From contig JAIXMP010000002.1 of assembly GCA_025677815.1 (NCBI GenBank), forward strand, positions 1,922,001-1,986,000: a stretch of 64,000 bases of DNA, read 5' to 3'. The DNA is from Phascolomyces articulosus. Lineage: Eukaryota; Mucoromycota; Mucoromycetes; Mucorales; Lichtheimiaceae. Below are positions 46,372 to 58,819 of this stretch, one piece after another. Under the pieces are notes generated by a model, which was given only the letters and a program-made list of their open reading frames with translations, ran no database searches and was not told where the DNA came from. A program made the translations under genes and the position numbers. Numbering within the stretch: the first letter of the stretch is position 1; every line of letters begins with the position of its first letter.

Positions 46372-46910
46372 TTAGATTTCATGCCAAGTAATTTTAAGGA
46401 TACCAGTATCCAAATCACCAAGAGCTTTGAAAACGGGAGGAGTCAAATCCAAATCGCCATATTTGCATTCTGGGCAAGCATCCTTAACGACAGCATCAAC
46501 ATGTTTGCCTCCGTTATAGATTCTAACTTTCTTGAAGCACCAGTCACTCTTTGTAGTCATTTCACCATATTGTACAGAGTTCTATTGTTTTAAAGTAAAT
46601 ATAAGATGATTAGATTGAATGGTACTAACACATGGGACACTATAAATTCTGTATCAAAAAATAAAAGAAAAAAGAAACTCACCATAGCAACAACATATTC
46701 ATCATCAGCTTCGTATTCCCAGCATGCACCCATGGATCCACCATGAAGTGAAGGAATAAACCAAGTACCTTTACCAGAAAAGCTTTCACGTTTATCCATA
46801 CGAGTAGTTTGTCGTCGTGTAATAGCATCAGCTTCAGTCTTACGGGCATCCGTTAAAAAGGTGCCAAAGGCAAGGAACAATGTGAAAATAAAAGTGATAG
46901 AAGCGCGCAT
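46372..46910 (-). CDS. secreted double-psi beta-barrel (RlpA/expansin-like) protein
   Basis: Two exons: 46910-46683 and 46581-46372, giving 145 residues. Signal peptide ITFIFTLFLAFGTFLTDA at the N-terminus, then a basic, possibly processed propeptide (TRRQTTRMDKRES). The DPBB domain shows SGKGTWFIP, GACWEY, VVAMNSVQY, WCFKKVRIY, VVKDACPECKYGDLDLT..F.ALGDL..GILKITW. This is the compact form of the fold, ending right after the last strand. It is a paralogue of the gene at 28.2-29.0 kb (same intron position before NSxQY) but diverged. The GACG of the usual pattern is GACW here. Likely extracellular, acting on or binding cell-wall carbohydrate; enzymatic activity is not implied. Confidence 0.86.
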
Positions 46911-49900
46911 GATGTGTTGTGTTTTACGTTAATGAATGAAAAGAAAAGTGAATGAATATATGTATATATACAAATGCAAAGGATGGATAGAATATGTGAA
47001 CCAGCACAAAAGAAATGAGATGGAGTAAAGGTAATGAATAGGAAGAAAATATTCTGTAAGGTTCTTCACAACCGCCTTTATATATACACGATTTTTTTTT
47101 TCGTTGTTATTTTTTTTGGCTGTCAGTGAAACACCACTATACGATCGACGATGAGCAGGGTAAGGGGTCCCACGAAACATATGAAAGAGTCGGTCGCTAA
47201 CGGCGGGGTCTTTTCGATAATAGACAACAGAAAGGGGGGGGAGAAAAAGGAAGATGTTGTTATGACAGGTTGCGCGTCACCTGGCGGGGAAGAGAGAACT
47301 CAGGGGAACAATAGAATTTATGAGGTTTCTTTTCTATTGTTTCCAAGTACGTATATTAAATGGTTCAAAAAATTACATATTCAAATCAACTAAGACTAAT
47401 CAACATTAATTATAATAATAAAATCATATTCATCATTGTTATAAACTATGTTATATAATACGTTATTGGCATAATTAAAAAAAACCTGATTGTGACTAAT
47501 AAAAACAAAGATTAGTGTATATAACTTGAAGGTTTGATCGATCGCCTTCCTTTGATCGTTGCGTCTCTTTTTTTTTTTCTTTAACCGCTATATTTCCTTT
47601 TGAGCTGGCTTTTTTTTTCATAATAGAACAGGACGTTGGGAGTAAATAAGCGGCGCTATGTTTCAGAGAAAAAAAGGACTTGGTATGATTTTCTCATCGC
47701 CGCTTCTTTAGATAATAAATGTGCCGCTTTAACCATTGAAGATGGTCTCGAACATATTAAAAATAAAGTACTAATACCTGGTCAAATTCGAATTAGGATA
47801 TACTTTACCAATATATTCAGTTTACGCAACTCATTTCATCGGGGGAGGGAACAAGAGAAAATACGAATAAATCTGATCTTATGTTTTCACTTGTAATACT
47901 CAAAAGGTGGACAACATCAACAAGAATAGTAACATGGACAATTATTTTAAAATACAACCATTTTCATTATTATTATTACTGTCATCGTTATCATCGTCAA
48001 TCCATGTCCAAAAGGTAACAAAAGTTTCTTTTTTTTTGGCTTTCTTCGGATCAGACCCGGAATACATCGGTTGTCAAGTTGCCACATGGACCAGTCCATT
48101 TCTGATGCTATTCCTCTCTTATGATAAATCCCCGACTTTTTATAAATGAAAAATTTTACTTGGAAAATCTTCAATTCGTTCTAGCCAACAAAATTATTTA
48201 GTGATGTGATGTGCTAATAAGTATGACAATATTGGAAGAAGGGAAGTTCAGAAAAAATATCTATTCACCGACATGTTATCAAATGACCTTGAACTTGTAA
48301 TTTACGAAAAATAAAAAATTATAGATTTCCTGACGAACTTGGTGAGAAAATCTATGGTTTCATATTCACGGTGTGAGATCTAAAACAAAATATCTTATAT
48401 TACTCATGCGCATTCATGTATGTACCTGAATTCTATCATTATAGCCAGTTGCATATGAACAAAAGCAAACTGTATCAAATATTGTGCTGCATGAACAGTT
48501 TTCTCACCATAATAAATTGGTCATAGTTATTATGTATCTATAACTTTATCATTGTCTTAGTTTTTTTTTGGACTCTTCCAAAGATAATTTTTTTTACTAG
48601 CCTTGTATGGTTTGGTAAATAGCTTTTTCTCAAAAAAAAATAGACTATAAATGCTTTAAACTTGGTGGTCTCGACATTAACATAAAAGATATTATTATAG
48701 TGCTAAATTAGCTTACTAGCATTCCTGCACTTCTTTTTTTATGCTTTCATATGTTATTCTTATTGTTGGTAACAAGTTTGATTTGTTTAGAACTTTATTG
48801 CTAATGGTTTCCTGCAATTTTTTGTAATGTGAGAAAAAAAATGACTTTTTTCTTATCAACATACGAGTTTTAAATTCTAATGACCTGTGATAGATGAGAG
48901 AGAGAAAAGAGCAAATGATATTTATTACATATTTATAATAATAATAATAATAATAATAATAAGCTTTAGCTGAGGACAATATTATTGTGCAAAACAAGGT
49001 TTGGATAACGATTATGTATAAAATAACGATTGGTCCAAGCAACAGCTGCGAAAAAAAAAAAAAAAAGGAATCAAATAATAACTTGTTGTCTTTCTCATGT
49101 ATGTCATATTTAACAAAAATATCACTGGGAAAAACGGGAAAAAAAACTTATCATGACAGTGATCTAGTATTCCATACTATTCAAGTGCATGAGGAATAAT
49201 GTAACTATAATTATCGACCAACATTTATCTGGATCTGGCCAACAACAGTGACATACAGTTACTGATTTCTTTTAATAAACTAGTTAAATTATCAATGGAT
49301 ATAAATGTTTTTATACTGTTGGATGTAAATTAGTAATCGATACCTTTATCCATTGGTAGCGGAGGAGTACTTTAGATTTTTTTTTACCCCAATCAAAAAG
49401 AAATGGTTAAAGATCATCGCGGACAATATGTAATAAGCGGTAGGACGTTTATCCACATTTCTAATAAAGAAGTACTGATATATCGAATGGCTGAAATCAT
49501 GATGTGCTATTCCAGTGGCTTTTGTCACTTATTTTTATCCGACGAAGCAACTTTTTGTATATTTCTCACTTCATTTCTAATACAGATTTTGTCTATGACT
49601 GGTTGGTATTATTAACTGAAACCATCCAGAAAAAGAAGAACAAAGTCACTAGCCAACGAGATTTTGCGTATGTAAACTTTTTGCAGCGATCATATATGAA
49701 GACCCTTTCATCCATTTTTCGTTAATACCACAATATATTATCTTCTCTATATACAAAACTGTAAACGCTTTATTAAGCAAAGAACCCATATTCCTGATCA
49801 CTGATGCATCATTAAAATAGAAACCACATGTGCATATTAAACAAAATGATGATCGCCCCACAATTTTTTTTAATAAAATAATACTCTTCCGTTCGCGCAT

Positions 49901-50732
49901 ATAAAAATCAGGATGATGGATCAAAAAAAACGTGGACTGTCTTTTTTTTTTTTGTTATTATTAGATACTAATATTATTATTATCATTTAATTTCATGCTT
50001 AATTTAATATTACATTTCTAACATCATGAATAGATGAATATTTCTATTGCTACAATAGATCATCAACTAGTAATGAAGTGAATGACTGCTGTCCCAACCT
50101 GTCTTTGTAAAGAATCTGTTTTTTTTCGGAATCCGTTCCGTCGGTATAGTCGGAATAGCTTGCTAAAAAAACTTGACTCAAGATGAAACAAAATATCCAC
50201 GTTACAAAAAAAAAAGTTTTTAATGTTAAAATCGCGTGTATCTGCATGCGAAGCAATTTGTAGCGTGATGATAATTTCATTTCATGCTCTTTATAATATA
50301 GATGTTTTTTAATTTATCATAAATAATTTATTACTACAATTTATTATAATTAAATATCTGCAAACTGATCATGATTAATATTAAAAAAACACTTTTATGT
50401 TCATATAATCGATAATGAAAAGGACCGAGTCGATCATTTCTCGCGCACTGGTAAGAGAAAAATAAGTTGGGTAATGACACAAACATTGAAAAAAAACAAG
50501 GTTTAAGTAGCGCAAAAATGAAATGAGGTGATGTTTATTTCTATAAATGTTTGTTAGAAGCAACCATGGCGTGAGGCCTATTCCTTAAATAAAAAGTAAC
50601 GCCATATTTTTTTTTCTTTCAAGATAGATATATAAAGATTAAAGATGATCTTTTGTTTTTGCATTATTAAATACCTTTCTTTTTCTTCTTATCAAACAAC
50701 AAACTTGATCCACAAATAACCCTTTTTTCACT
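46911..50732. other. long intergenic region
   Basis: The first 300 bases are promoter for the DPBB gene and include AGGGG/CCCC stress-element-like words at 47160-47240. A plus-strand coding-like piece, 47640-47800 (..RTWYDFLIAASLDNKCAALTIEDGLEHIKNK..), follows an acceptor-like AATAG and resembles a lost exon of unknown origin. 48930-48962 is an (ATA)n microsatellite. The rest to 50730 is AT-rich without supported genes; the last 130 bases are the leader of the small gene. Confidence 0.4.
48934..48962. repeat. ATA trinucleotide microsatellite
   Basis: About nine tandem ATA/TAA units. Confidence 0.9.
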
Positions 50733-50975
50733 ATGGATTCTACTTTTTCTTCTGCTTCGTGGTCTTCCAGTGATGATCATTTAGATCACCAGCTATCATC
50801 AGATGATGAACTCGATGTCGCTCCTATTTTATTACCTTCTCAATTAACGCCAATGTATATTGATCACTGTTTGAAGATAAATCCAACACGAGCCATAAAA
50901 GTGGATATCCTTGGTGATACTATTGAATTACCCGTCTATACCATGCGACGAAGGAACGCTTTAGCCCATCTTTAA
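50733..50975 (+). CDS. small acidic/basic protein, unknown function
   Basis: Single-exon frame of 80 residues. The first 30 residues are Ser/Asp-rich (SSASWSSSDDH.., then SSDDELDVAP), a likely phosphorylatable acidic region. The second half is ordered-looking (LTPMYIDHCLKINPTRAIKVDILGD, then ELPVYTMRRRNAL). It is preceded by a CT-rich leader directly before the ATG (50680-50730), like other starts here, and the frame has no low-complexity character, which supports a real gene. No family recognised. Its 3' end is 330 bases from the next start on the same strand. Confidence 0.55.
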   Translation: MDSTFSSASWSSSDDHLDHQLSSDDELDVAPILLPSQLTPMYIDHCLKINPTRAIKVDILGDTIELPVYTMRRRNALAHL

Positions 50976-51305
50976 TATATTTTTTATTATCAAGGAATAA
51001 TCATGAAACCGACAGCATCGATCCAAAAGCAAAATAGTAAAAACAAGAAAGAAGCATATATCATATATTAGTACCAATATCCATTAATTTGTAAATAGTG
51101 TTTTAGTTATTATTATCCACATCCATTATTATTTTTCACTTTGTATATATTTATATAATATATTCTTTTTTTTTTCATATATATCAATACAACACAAATT
51201 TCATTCTCCGAAATTAGTATATTGTAGTTGTTGCATAGTACAACACAATGAGCTCTCAGAAGTTTACTTCTCTTTTTTCTTATTTTTTTTTTTTTTTCTT
51301 TCTGA
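50976..51305. promoter_or_regulatory. intergenic spacer and promoter
   Basis: Short gap between two same-strand genes, holding the small gene's 3' UTR and a T-rich core promoter (51255-51302) directly before the next ATG. Confidence 0.5.
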
Positions 51306-54129
51306 ATGTCTAATCCCACCGGATTCGATGTAAAGTGGAATTTATCCTTTCCACCATTACAAACGTAAGCTTCGGGAATGTTCTATTTTTTTTTCAAAAA
51401 AAATATTATTATTATTATTCTGAATTGTATTTAAATGTTCGTCGTTATCAATCATTATTATTATTATTATTATGAATTTAGACCACCTTCCGATTCCAAA
51501 AATGACGATCTAACTCAAACAGATTATACACCAATGTTCCAAGTAAGATTAAACTTTTTTTCATTATACAATCAAATAACTCGATGAAATTATTTTTAAA
51601 TGAACAAAACTCGTGTGATTGTTTATTTCTAGTTTGTACTACTTTTTTTTTTTGTCAAAACTCATCACTCTTTCAAATTTGATATCATTATAGTTATTCC
51701 ATAACTCACCTTCAACGGCGTCTCCTAACCCATCATTAGAGTTAAAACCCCCCGCATCGCCATTACCAGAGCGCCATCCCACGAGCTTAGATGCGAGTGC
51801 ACCATCTTTTATCCCACAGCAAACAATGACTCGATTTGATCCATTCAATATAAAAGACGATGATTATCATCAACCAAATAACAGCCACGAACAAAATCAT
51901 TATATTTCCAATGATGATGGTGATGACGATGTGGTGCTGAGTAGCCATCTCCTGAATGCACAATTATTGGATGATTTTGATGCCGATGATGATTCGACAA
52001 CCCCTTCCTCCTCCATTCATTACTCTGCCGCCGTCGCCACCCCTTCCCATTTGCCAATCACCGCTGCTTCTGTAGCAACCACAACAAATCCAATTGCTAT
52101 GAACAATACTGTTATACCTACCACGACCTCAACATCTACATTGAATCCATGGAATGGAGGTGGTTCATCTTGGAAACCTGCACCTGAATCAACAATGAAA
52201 AACATTTGGCAGACGGATAATAATAACAATAATAATAATACGAATGGAGAAGAGTGGTGGGATAGATTCGAACCTTATTCGCGTCAAAATGAAAAAGATT
52301 TTGATCCAACACTTCAATACTATCATGGATCGTTACTCGATACGGATACAATTCAGGACATGAACAAACTATCATTGACTGATCCATCAGCAGAAGAATC
52401 ACAAGTGGAAAATATTGGTGAAGACATGTCAGCGTTGCAGATGCTTGAATCCATTTTTACTGATTTGAGTAAAGAAGAATTGACAACCACTTTGGAGGAA
52501 AATGGGTATGATTTGGATAAAACAACAGAATCCTTATTTGATCGAAAGCAACAAACAGCCATGTCACAGCAACAGCAACAGCAACAGCAACACAGTCCAT
52601 CGCCCATTCAACCGAAAAAGAGACAAGTATGTCGACATTTTCTTGCTGGTGAATGTTATCGAAAAGATTGTTGGTTTGCTCATGATCTTCAAATCAAAGT
52701 GTGTAAATTCTGGTAACGTATTTCCTTTTTGTTAATAATACTAAAAAGAGGAGGGAGAAGGAGAGATGATGCGAGGGAATTTCGGTTTATCCCATTTATC
52801 TCTTTCTCTCTCTCTTTCTTTTCATCCCCTTTTATATATTTGTTACATATTTATATCTGCAGGATGATTATAACTTAGGGAGCGACAACAAATTAATTTT
52901 TTTTTACCCTACTAGGTTACAAGGTTCTTGTTTGAAAGGTGATTATTGCGAATTTTCACACCACATTGATGTGAATGAAGTGGCCAACAAGTTAAATAAT
53001 CAAAGAAATCAACCAACAACAACGAAACCTGTTCGATTTGATGAATCTGATTATCCAGGTTTACAAAGTCAAAAACCAATTACGAAAAAATCACCATCGA
53101 CATCGAATAAATCACCCATATTAACGACAACATTGCGAACAACAACTACTAGTACTACAACTACAAAGTCAACACCCACAGTGACTACATCTTCTATTCA
53201 GAAAAAACTCGAAGATGAAGATTTCCCATCACTTGCGGCATCTTTCAAAATACGTACTCCGACATCATCTTCTACTTCTATCACAAGCAAAGCTGCAGCA
53301 TCCTCAAAACCTACCAACTTTGCTGAAATAGCGAAACGAAAGGCACCTGGAGGAACCAGTAATTCCAAATCGTCAGGCACGCAAAGAATGGGTGCACCCA
53401 TGTCTGAATCTCGACTTATGCAACGGTTGAGAAAACCTGTCAATATCCCGTGGTTGGTTACTGGTAGTGAATTGAATAAGGAATATATGAAACAGGTAAA
53501 AATGGATTGTTGTAATGAAAAAAAAAATAGAGATTGAATATGTTTCCATGTGTAAGAGAAGGAGAGAGAGAGAGAAAGAGAGAGAAGAAATGGTGGACTT
53601 ATTAGCTTGAGATTTCTTACTATTCTCTTTTTTGTTTGAAAAAAAACCCCCCATACATTGATAGAGAGAACAAGCAATCCAATTTGGCACGCTCAGAAAT
53701 CGATTTTTTAGTCGTGCTACTTCGTTTTATCTTCAAGGGGATGGTGCAAAAGCAAAGGCTTATTCCAATGAAGCCAAGCACTATAATCGATTGATGCAGG
53801 AAATGCATACGGAAGCGAGTCGACGTATATTTGAGCAGCGAAATCAACATGAAGCATTTATTGATTTGCATGGGCTCCATACAGACGAAGCTTTGGATAT
53901 GATTGAAGAACGATTGGAAAAACTCCAGAGTTACCAAGGTGTTGTTTACATTATTACCGGTACGGGGCATCATTCAGGTGCTCACAGTAGTAAAGATAGT
54001 AAATTGAAGCCTAGTGTAGATGAATTTTTGCGAGAACAACAATTGCGTTTTGCTGAAACTAGCATCGTGGGGGATAATAAAGGAGGTATATTTGCAGTGG
54101 ATCTTACCTCTTATCAACATCGTTCATGA
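51306..54129 (+). CDS. PAM2-like/CUE/CCCH/Smr-domain protein, Cue2/N4BP2-related
   Basis: Five exons: 51306-51364, 51482-51542, 51694-52712, 52916-53495, 53665-54129, giving 727 residues. In order: a PAM2-like poly(A)-binding-protein motif SLDASAPSFIP (71-81; L, A, F and P at consensus places, though the usual LN is LD); a CUE ubiquitin-binding domain (about 285-325, ALQMLESIFTDLSKEEL); two CCCH fingers, C353-x7-C-x4-C-x3-H370 and C377-x7-C-x5-C-x3-H395; a disordered Thr/Ser region; a DUF1771 helical segment (about 585-635); and an Smr domain (about 638-725) with DLHGLH and the TGTGHHS nucleotide loop. Smr-plus-CUE proteins (yeast Cue2, worm NONU-1, human N4BP2) cleave mRNA at stalled, ubiquitylated ribosomes in no-go decay. 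The motif set here predicts an RNA nuclease tethered to poly(A) mRNPs. RACK1, a partner in the same process, lies elsewhere in the window by chance. Confidence 0.9.
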
Positions 54130-56017
54130 TATACAATAAAATAGCTAAAAAAATAGTTCATTTGCTGTTACAGGCTGTTGAGGGATGGGTGGAATAGACA
54201 TATATTTGGGCTTTTTTTCTTTCAATCAACCATATGGCTCAAAAAAAAAAAAGATACTTGTGGATACACAATATCATTCTTAGATTGTCGATACTATACA
54301 ATATGTACAGTTTATCTCTTTTTTTTTGTTACTATCAACAGAATATCTTAACACATGTTGCATCAGTATTACACGTAAAAGGAATCAAAGTAATACGTAG
54401 CAGTCAACCATGCATTTCTATTAACATGATTTATTCAACAAATTCGATGAAGATGGGTAGGGGAGACAAATGGAAAATACAGATATTGAATGAATTTACA
54501 AGAGTTATCCAAGTGGATGGGTGTATTTTTTTTTATTAATCTTTGACCTGTTGGTTTTTTATCTTTACAAGTACATAGTTTACACCGAAGTATCATGCAT
54601 GTTCATTTAAGTAAAGAGTTTAACCTATAGAACCTTTCCTTATTATTTTGTCAACGAGTTGATAAATGGCAAGCTTTTATATAATGTGACCAACTATCCA
54701 GTGGATCCAACTTATTTTTTATATAGCGATATATAATTTATAGTACGTATTTTAGTATTGGTACCCTTTTAAATCATGTAACTACTTGTCTATAGTCTAT
54801 ACCATATGGACATTAGTATCGATGAAAAAATGATCAGTGCGCTGACATCAAACAAAAAAACTAGGTTACGCTTCAGGTTGAATTCTACTTATTCTTCATA
54901 GGCATGAAGTCATTTCTTTTACAATAACAACGGTGGCATGATTTTTAGGTACATAAAAGGGATGGAAACATCCACTGTAAAAACCCAGTTAAGAAATTAA
55001 GCTAAGCCGATGAGCGTGGTTACCAAACAATGATGCGTGGGACAAAAGCGGCGTTTTTATGAACTGTTCAGTAATAATGCACAATATATTTATCACAGAA
55101 ATCACTTGCGCACATATTATTGCTTTCTATAAAGTAATCAAGATTTTTTTGTTAGGCGACACGACAAATACTATTATATATAAATAAACCAGTGGTGTTA
55201 CTACTAAAATTCAGTATTTGCTACCATAACAAGAACCTGAGGAGGTTATTATTAATAGTCTTTCTTATTTGCAATTGTTACGATACTTATAAAAAGAACA
55301 TCCAGACTTTTGACAAAAAAGCCAAAGCGATTGGCCATGAAAGTTATCTTTTTGCTTATAAAAATAAAATAAAATGAGAAGATCGGCTTTTAGTCTTCTG
55401 CTAATCCAGAATTTTTCTTCTTGATGAAAAATTACTATTTAAGGTTTCTTCTGTGCGACAAAAAAAAACACGCTGTCAGACATCATCTTTGTTATTTGAG
55501 CAAAATAATTATACTTGTACTTGGTATGAATAAATAGTAACGATTCAATTCTAAACTATTCTAATGAGCATAGGTGATCTAATTCTTATATATTATTCCA
55601 TACGCATAGTGTTCATTTATTATCATTATTTCTCACCCTATTTTACTAAGCTTCCAGTAGTAATTGAGGTTTAAGGATCGTTTAATAACAGCGTTTAATA
55701 ACAGGGAAAAAAACTCATTTTTAATCTGAGTATTATAGTTATTCATTTTAACGACAAGAACGTTCTCTCGGTTTTTCTTGTGTAATGAAGACTTCTGAAA
55801 TACGTAATATAAATGAGAATAGGAAACAGTAAGCAATATAAACAATGTTACACTTTTATAAAGAAAAAAAAACGCTGTTACAAAAGGTTCATATAAATAT
55901 TCGAGAAGAGAGCAACCTTTTTTCATATTCCAATAAACCCTCTTCCTTTCCTTTCCTTTCCTTTCTTTTTGGTGACATTATTTTACGTATATAAAAAATA
56001 ATAGTAGTTATAATACT
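54130..56017. other. intergenic region
   Basis: AT-rich 1.9-kb gap. A CTTTC tandem run lies at 55943-55970, just upstream of the next gene, and may form part of its promoter tract. No supported genes. Confidence 0.5.
55943..55970 (+). repeat. CTTTC pentanucleotide repeat
   Basis: About five TTTCC/CTTTC units 50-75 bp before the start codon at 56018, in the position of the pyrimidine tract seen before other genes here. Confidence 0.85.
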
Positions 56018-57870
56018 ATGCGTCTCTCCCTTGCTTTCATTGCCACTTTAGCACTTGCTTCTTCTAGTAGCGTAATTGCCGCTCCTTTGGAAGAACGACA
56101 AGAATCACCGTCATCAACTGGTGTTTTGAAGCAAATTAATCTAGGATACTCAAAGGATGGTCAAGTAAGTAATTACACTCTATTATATATTTCAATTAAG
56201 CAACTAACACTGTTTTATTTGTATTAATTTAGTACTTGATGCCCATTGCAGTTGGTAAGGTTCAATTGTTTTTCTATTATATGGATATATAATAAAATGA
56301 TAATATTGATTTTATAAACTATTTTAAAAGGTACACCACCTCAGTCTGGATTCAACGTTGTGTTTGATACTGGCTCGGAAGTGAGCTGGGTTCGTACTAA
56401 AACAGCTGTAAGTAATAATGTTATACAATATATGTGGACACGATGATCCTCTGTATATACAACATATCGAATTGAAGTCCTACGTTTTACAGTTTGACCT
56501 TATATCACCTTCTTCTTGAAATAACTTCAATTTATTCCTTTAATGTAGTGTCCAACAAACTGTAAGCTTACTTATGATACCACAGCATCCAAAACAGCTT
56601 TTAAAGATGGCAAGAAGAAAAAGAAGGTTAAGCATGATGATGGTCGACGTGCTTCCCTTCAAATGTATAAAGTAATCCAATCGTTTGACTGTTCTTTTAA
56701 TATATAATATAAATAACCACCATCACCTTATTAGAATTATAATTAATTTATGCTTTTATATACTTTATGACAATTAATAGGATACAGTTTCGTATGGTGA
56801 TTGGGATTTAAGATACCAAAATTTCCCTATTGGTGCAGCCAGCGAAGTTAAAGGTTTCGAAGGCAGTGGTATAGGTGGGTATTTTTTATTTAGATTATCA
56901 CGTCTGTTAGCTTGAGAGTCATATTAATACCTAGAATCTGTTTATCCTATTCAATAATAATAGCTGGTTACCTTGGTTATGGAAATCGAGATGGTTTACA
57001 CTCGATAATAAGTATGTATTATAAAAGTTGCGTATGCATTAATAATCCTCAATTCCAAAATTTCGATAAATCCTTTTAAACTTATTAAAACATTACTTTA
57101 TTGCAACTTTTAATGGATAGGCGCTATGGAAGCTGCTTACGGTGAAAGTGGTACGTAGTATTCCTCTCAATTAAGAACCTCTTCTTCTTTTAACAAAGAG
57201 TACTAAACAAAACACATATTAAAATCACTGTTCTATAAAAGAACAACGTACCAGCAGAGCAATTGCAATCCGTGGCATCAAATCCGCACCTGGTGGTGAT
57301 CCCCAAGTCTCTCTCTCCATCGGTATTGACGAAAATGCATACACTGGAGAAATGTACTACTTCAACCTCCCAGCCAAAGCAAGTGAATGTGAAAACCAAT
57401 CGATTTATTGGCGTACTGCTCTCAAGGGTGTTGGTTTGAAAGACAAGTACAAGTGCAAACTTTTACCCAAGTCCTATGTCAAGTTCTCCACAGGTACTAA
57501 CGCCATCAAGGCACCTCCAGTCCAAGCCGATATTTTACATTTGAAGTTTGGTGCATTGTATAACATTGTCAACCATCGTTATGAGTTCAAATGTAGCAAG
57601 TCTGTTCCGGCCTTGGAATTGAAATTTGAAAATTATCAAATCAATGTCCCTGCTTCCTTATGGACCGAACCTATTGATCATACAGATCAAAGTGAAGATG
57701 CCAAATGTTTTAGTCATATACACCGTGGTAGCGATCGCTTCAAGGAATGGACTATTGGTACTCGTGTCTTGAATGAATTTTATCAAGTGTATGATCATGA
57801 AATGCTTAGAGTGGCTTTGGCTCATCCAATTGAAGGAACCAGCGTTGCCAACATTACCCGTCTCATTTAA
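56018..57870 (+). CDS. secreted pepsin-like protein lacking second catalytic Asp
   Basis: Eight exons: 56018-56164, 56233-56254, 56331-56407, 56549-56671, 56781-56874, 56964-57011, 57121-57150, 57242-57870, giving 389 residues. A signal peptide (LSLAFIATLALASSSSVIA, cleavage near A-AP) is followed by a very short pro-region. The N-lobe has the pepsin motif VVFDTGSEVSWV with D69 and a flap-like VSYGDWD. In the C-lobe the position expected to be DTG reads FSTGTNAIKAPP (S264), so the second aspartate is replaced by Ser. Loss of one of the two aspartates should abolish pepsin-type catalysis, so this is probably a pseudo-peptidase. An unusual basic insert KKKKKVKHDD follows the first Cys pair (CPTNC). 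Many tiny exons (22, 30, 48 nt) are unusual for the window but all join in frame. It may be a secreted binding or decoy protein; that is inference. Confidence 0.85.
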
Positions 57871-58819
57871 TAATATATATTGTAATAGCAGCACAAAGTA
57901 TTTTTATTTTCGATGATATACTCTACACATATAATGATGTCTAGATATTATTTTTACTATTATTTTTTTGTCTCTTAAATTAACTTGATGCTGTTTTTTT
58001 TCTTTGCTGATAATAATAACAACAATAATAATGTTCCCTCCTTTTTTTACAATTCCAATTGAATTTTCTTTGCTAAATTACATCTCAATATAATTTGAAA
58101 GAACTTCTCCTCTTCCAACTAATATACTTAGTAATATAAAATTGTAAAACCTCTCATAACTATTTAATAGTAGCCGCTAAGAATACAGACAGTAATAGGG
58201 ATGATACGTTTCTTTTTTTTATCGATATTGTTAAATATCATGAAAGAAGTATTAAATGCTAACAGACACATCGATTTGCTTTAGATCCAAAGGATAAAAT
58301 CATGTGTTGTATTGTCTATATAGCATGTGTAATAATGAGTATAGTTTGAGAAATACGTAGAACATATTTATATATGCAAAAAAGTTGTTTATTCATATCT
58401 TTGTACTATTTTTTTTAGCTAGTGTTAATTTGCTATCTTCAGTTGGTTTTTTTTTTGTATTTCACTTGTCAAATTAACGCAAATGGTGATGAGATCTTGT
58501 TGATCTTGTTCTTGACATAACAATAGTAGTACTGACTAGTAAGAAACGTACGGCAAAAAGTTCAACTAATATATATATGCAACTATACAATGTCCAAAGA
58601 ATTATGGAATGGAATCACTATATCAGGAAAACAGAATATCTTTTGCTACTATTATTATCACTCCTCCTTCATTGAATACCCTTTTGTAGCGTATACGTAC
58701 ATGATTTGTTTTTATTTAAATGATAAATAGTAATAATAAAAAATGAATATATATAAAGAAATTGATTGATGGTTAATGTCTATCTCTCAATCATTTTGTT
58801 GCAGGTTTATTCTATCTCA
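57871..58819. other. intergenic region
   Basis: Convergent 3' flanks of the pepsin-like gene and the small minus-strand gene; AT-rich, T-runs, no gene. Confidence 0.5.

Noticed and set aside
52353..52607. Cys-rich minus-strand frame opposite the Smr gene
   Set aside because: Poly-Cys is the reverse reading of the CAA/CAG glutamine run of the sense gene.
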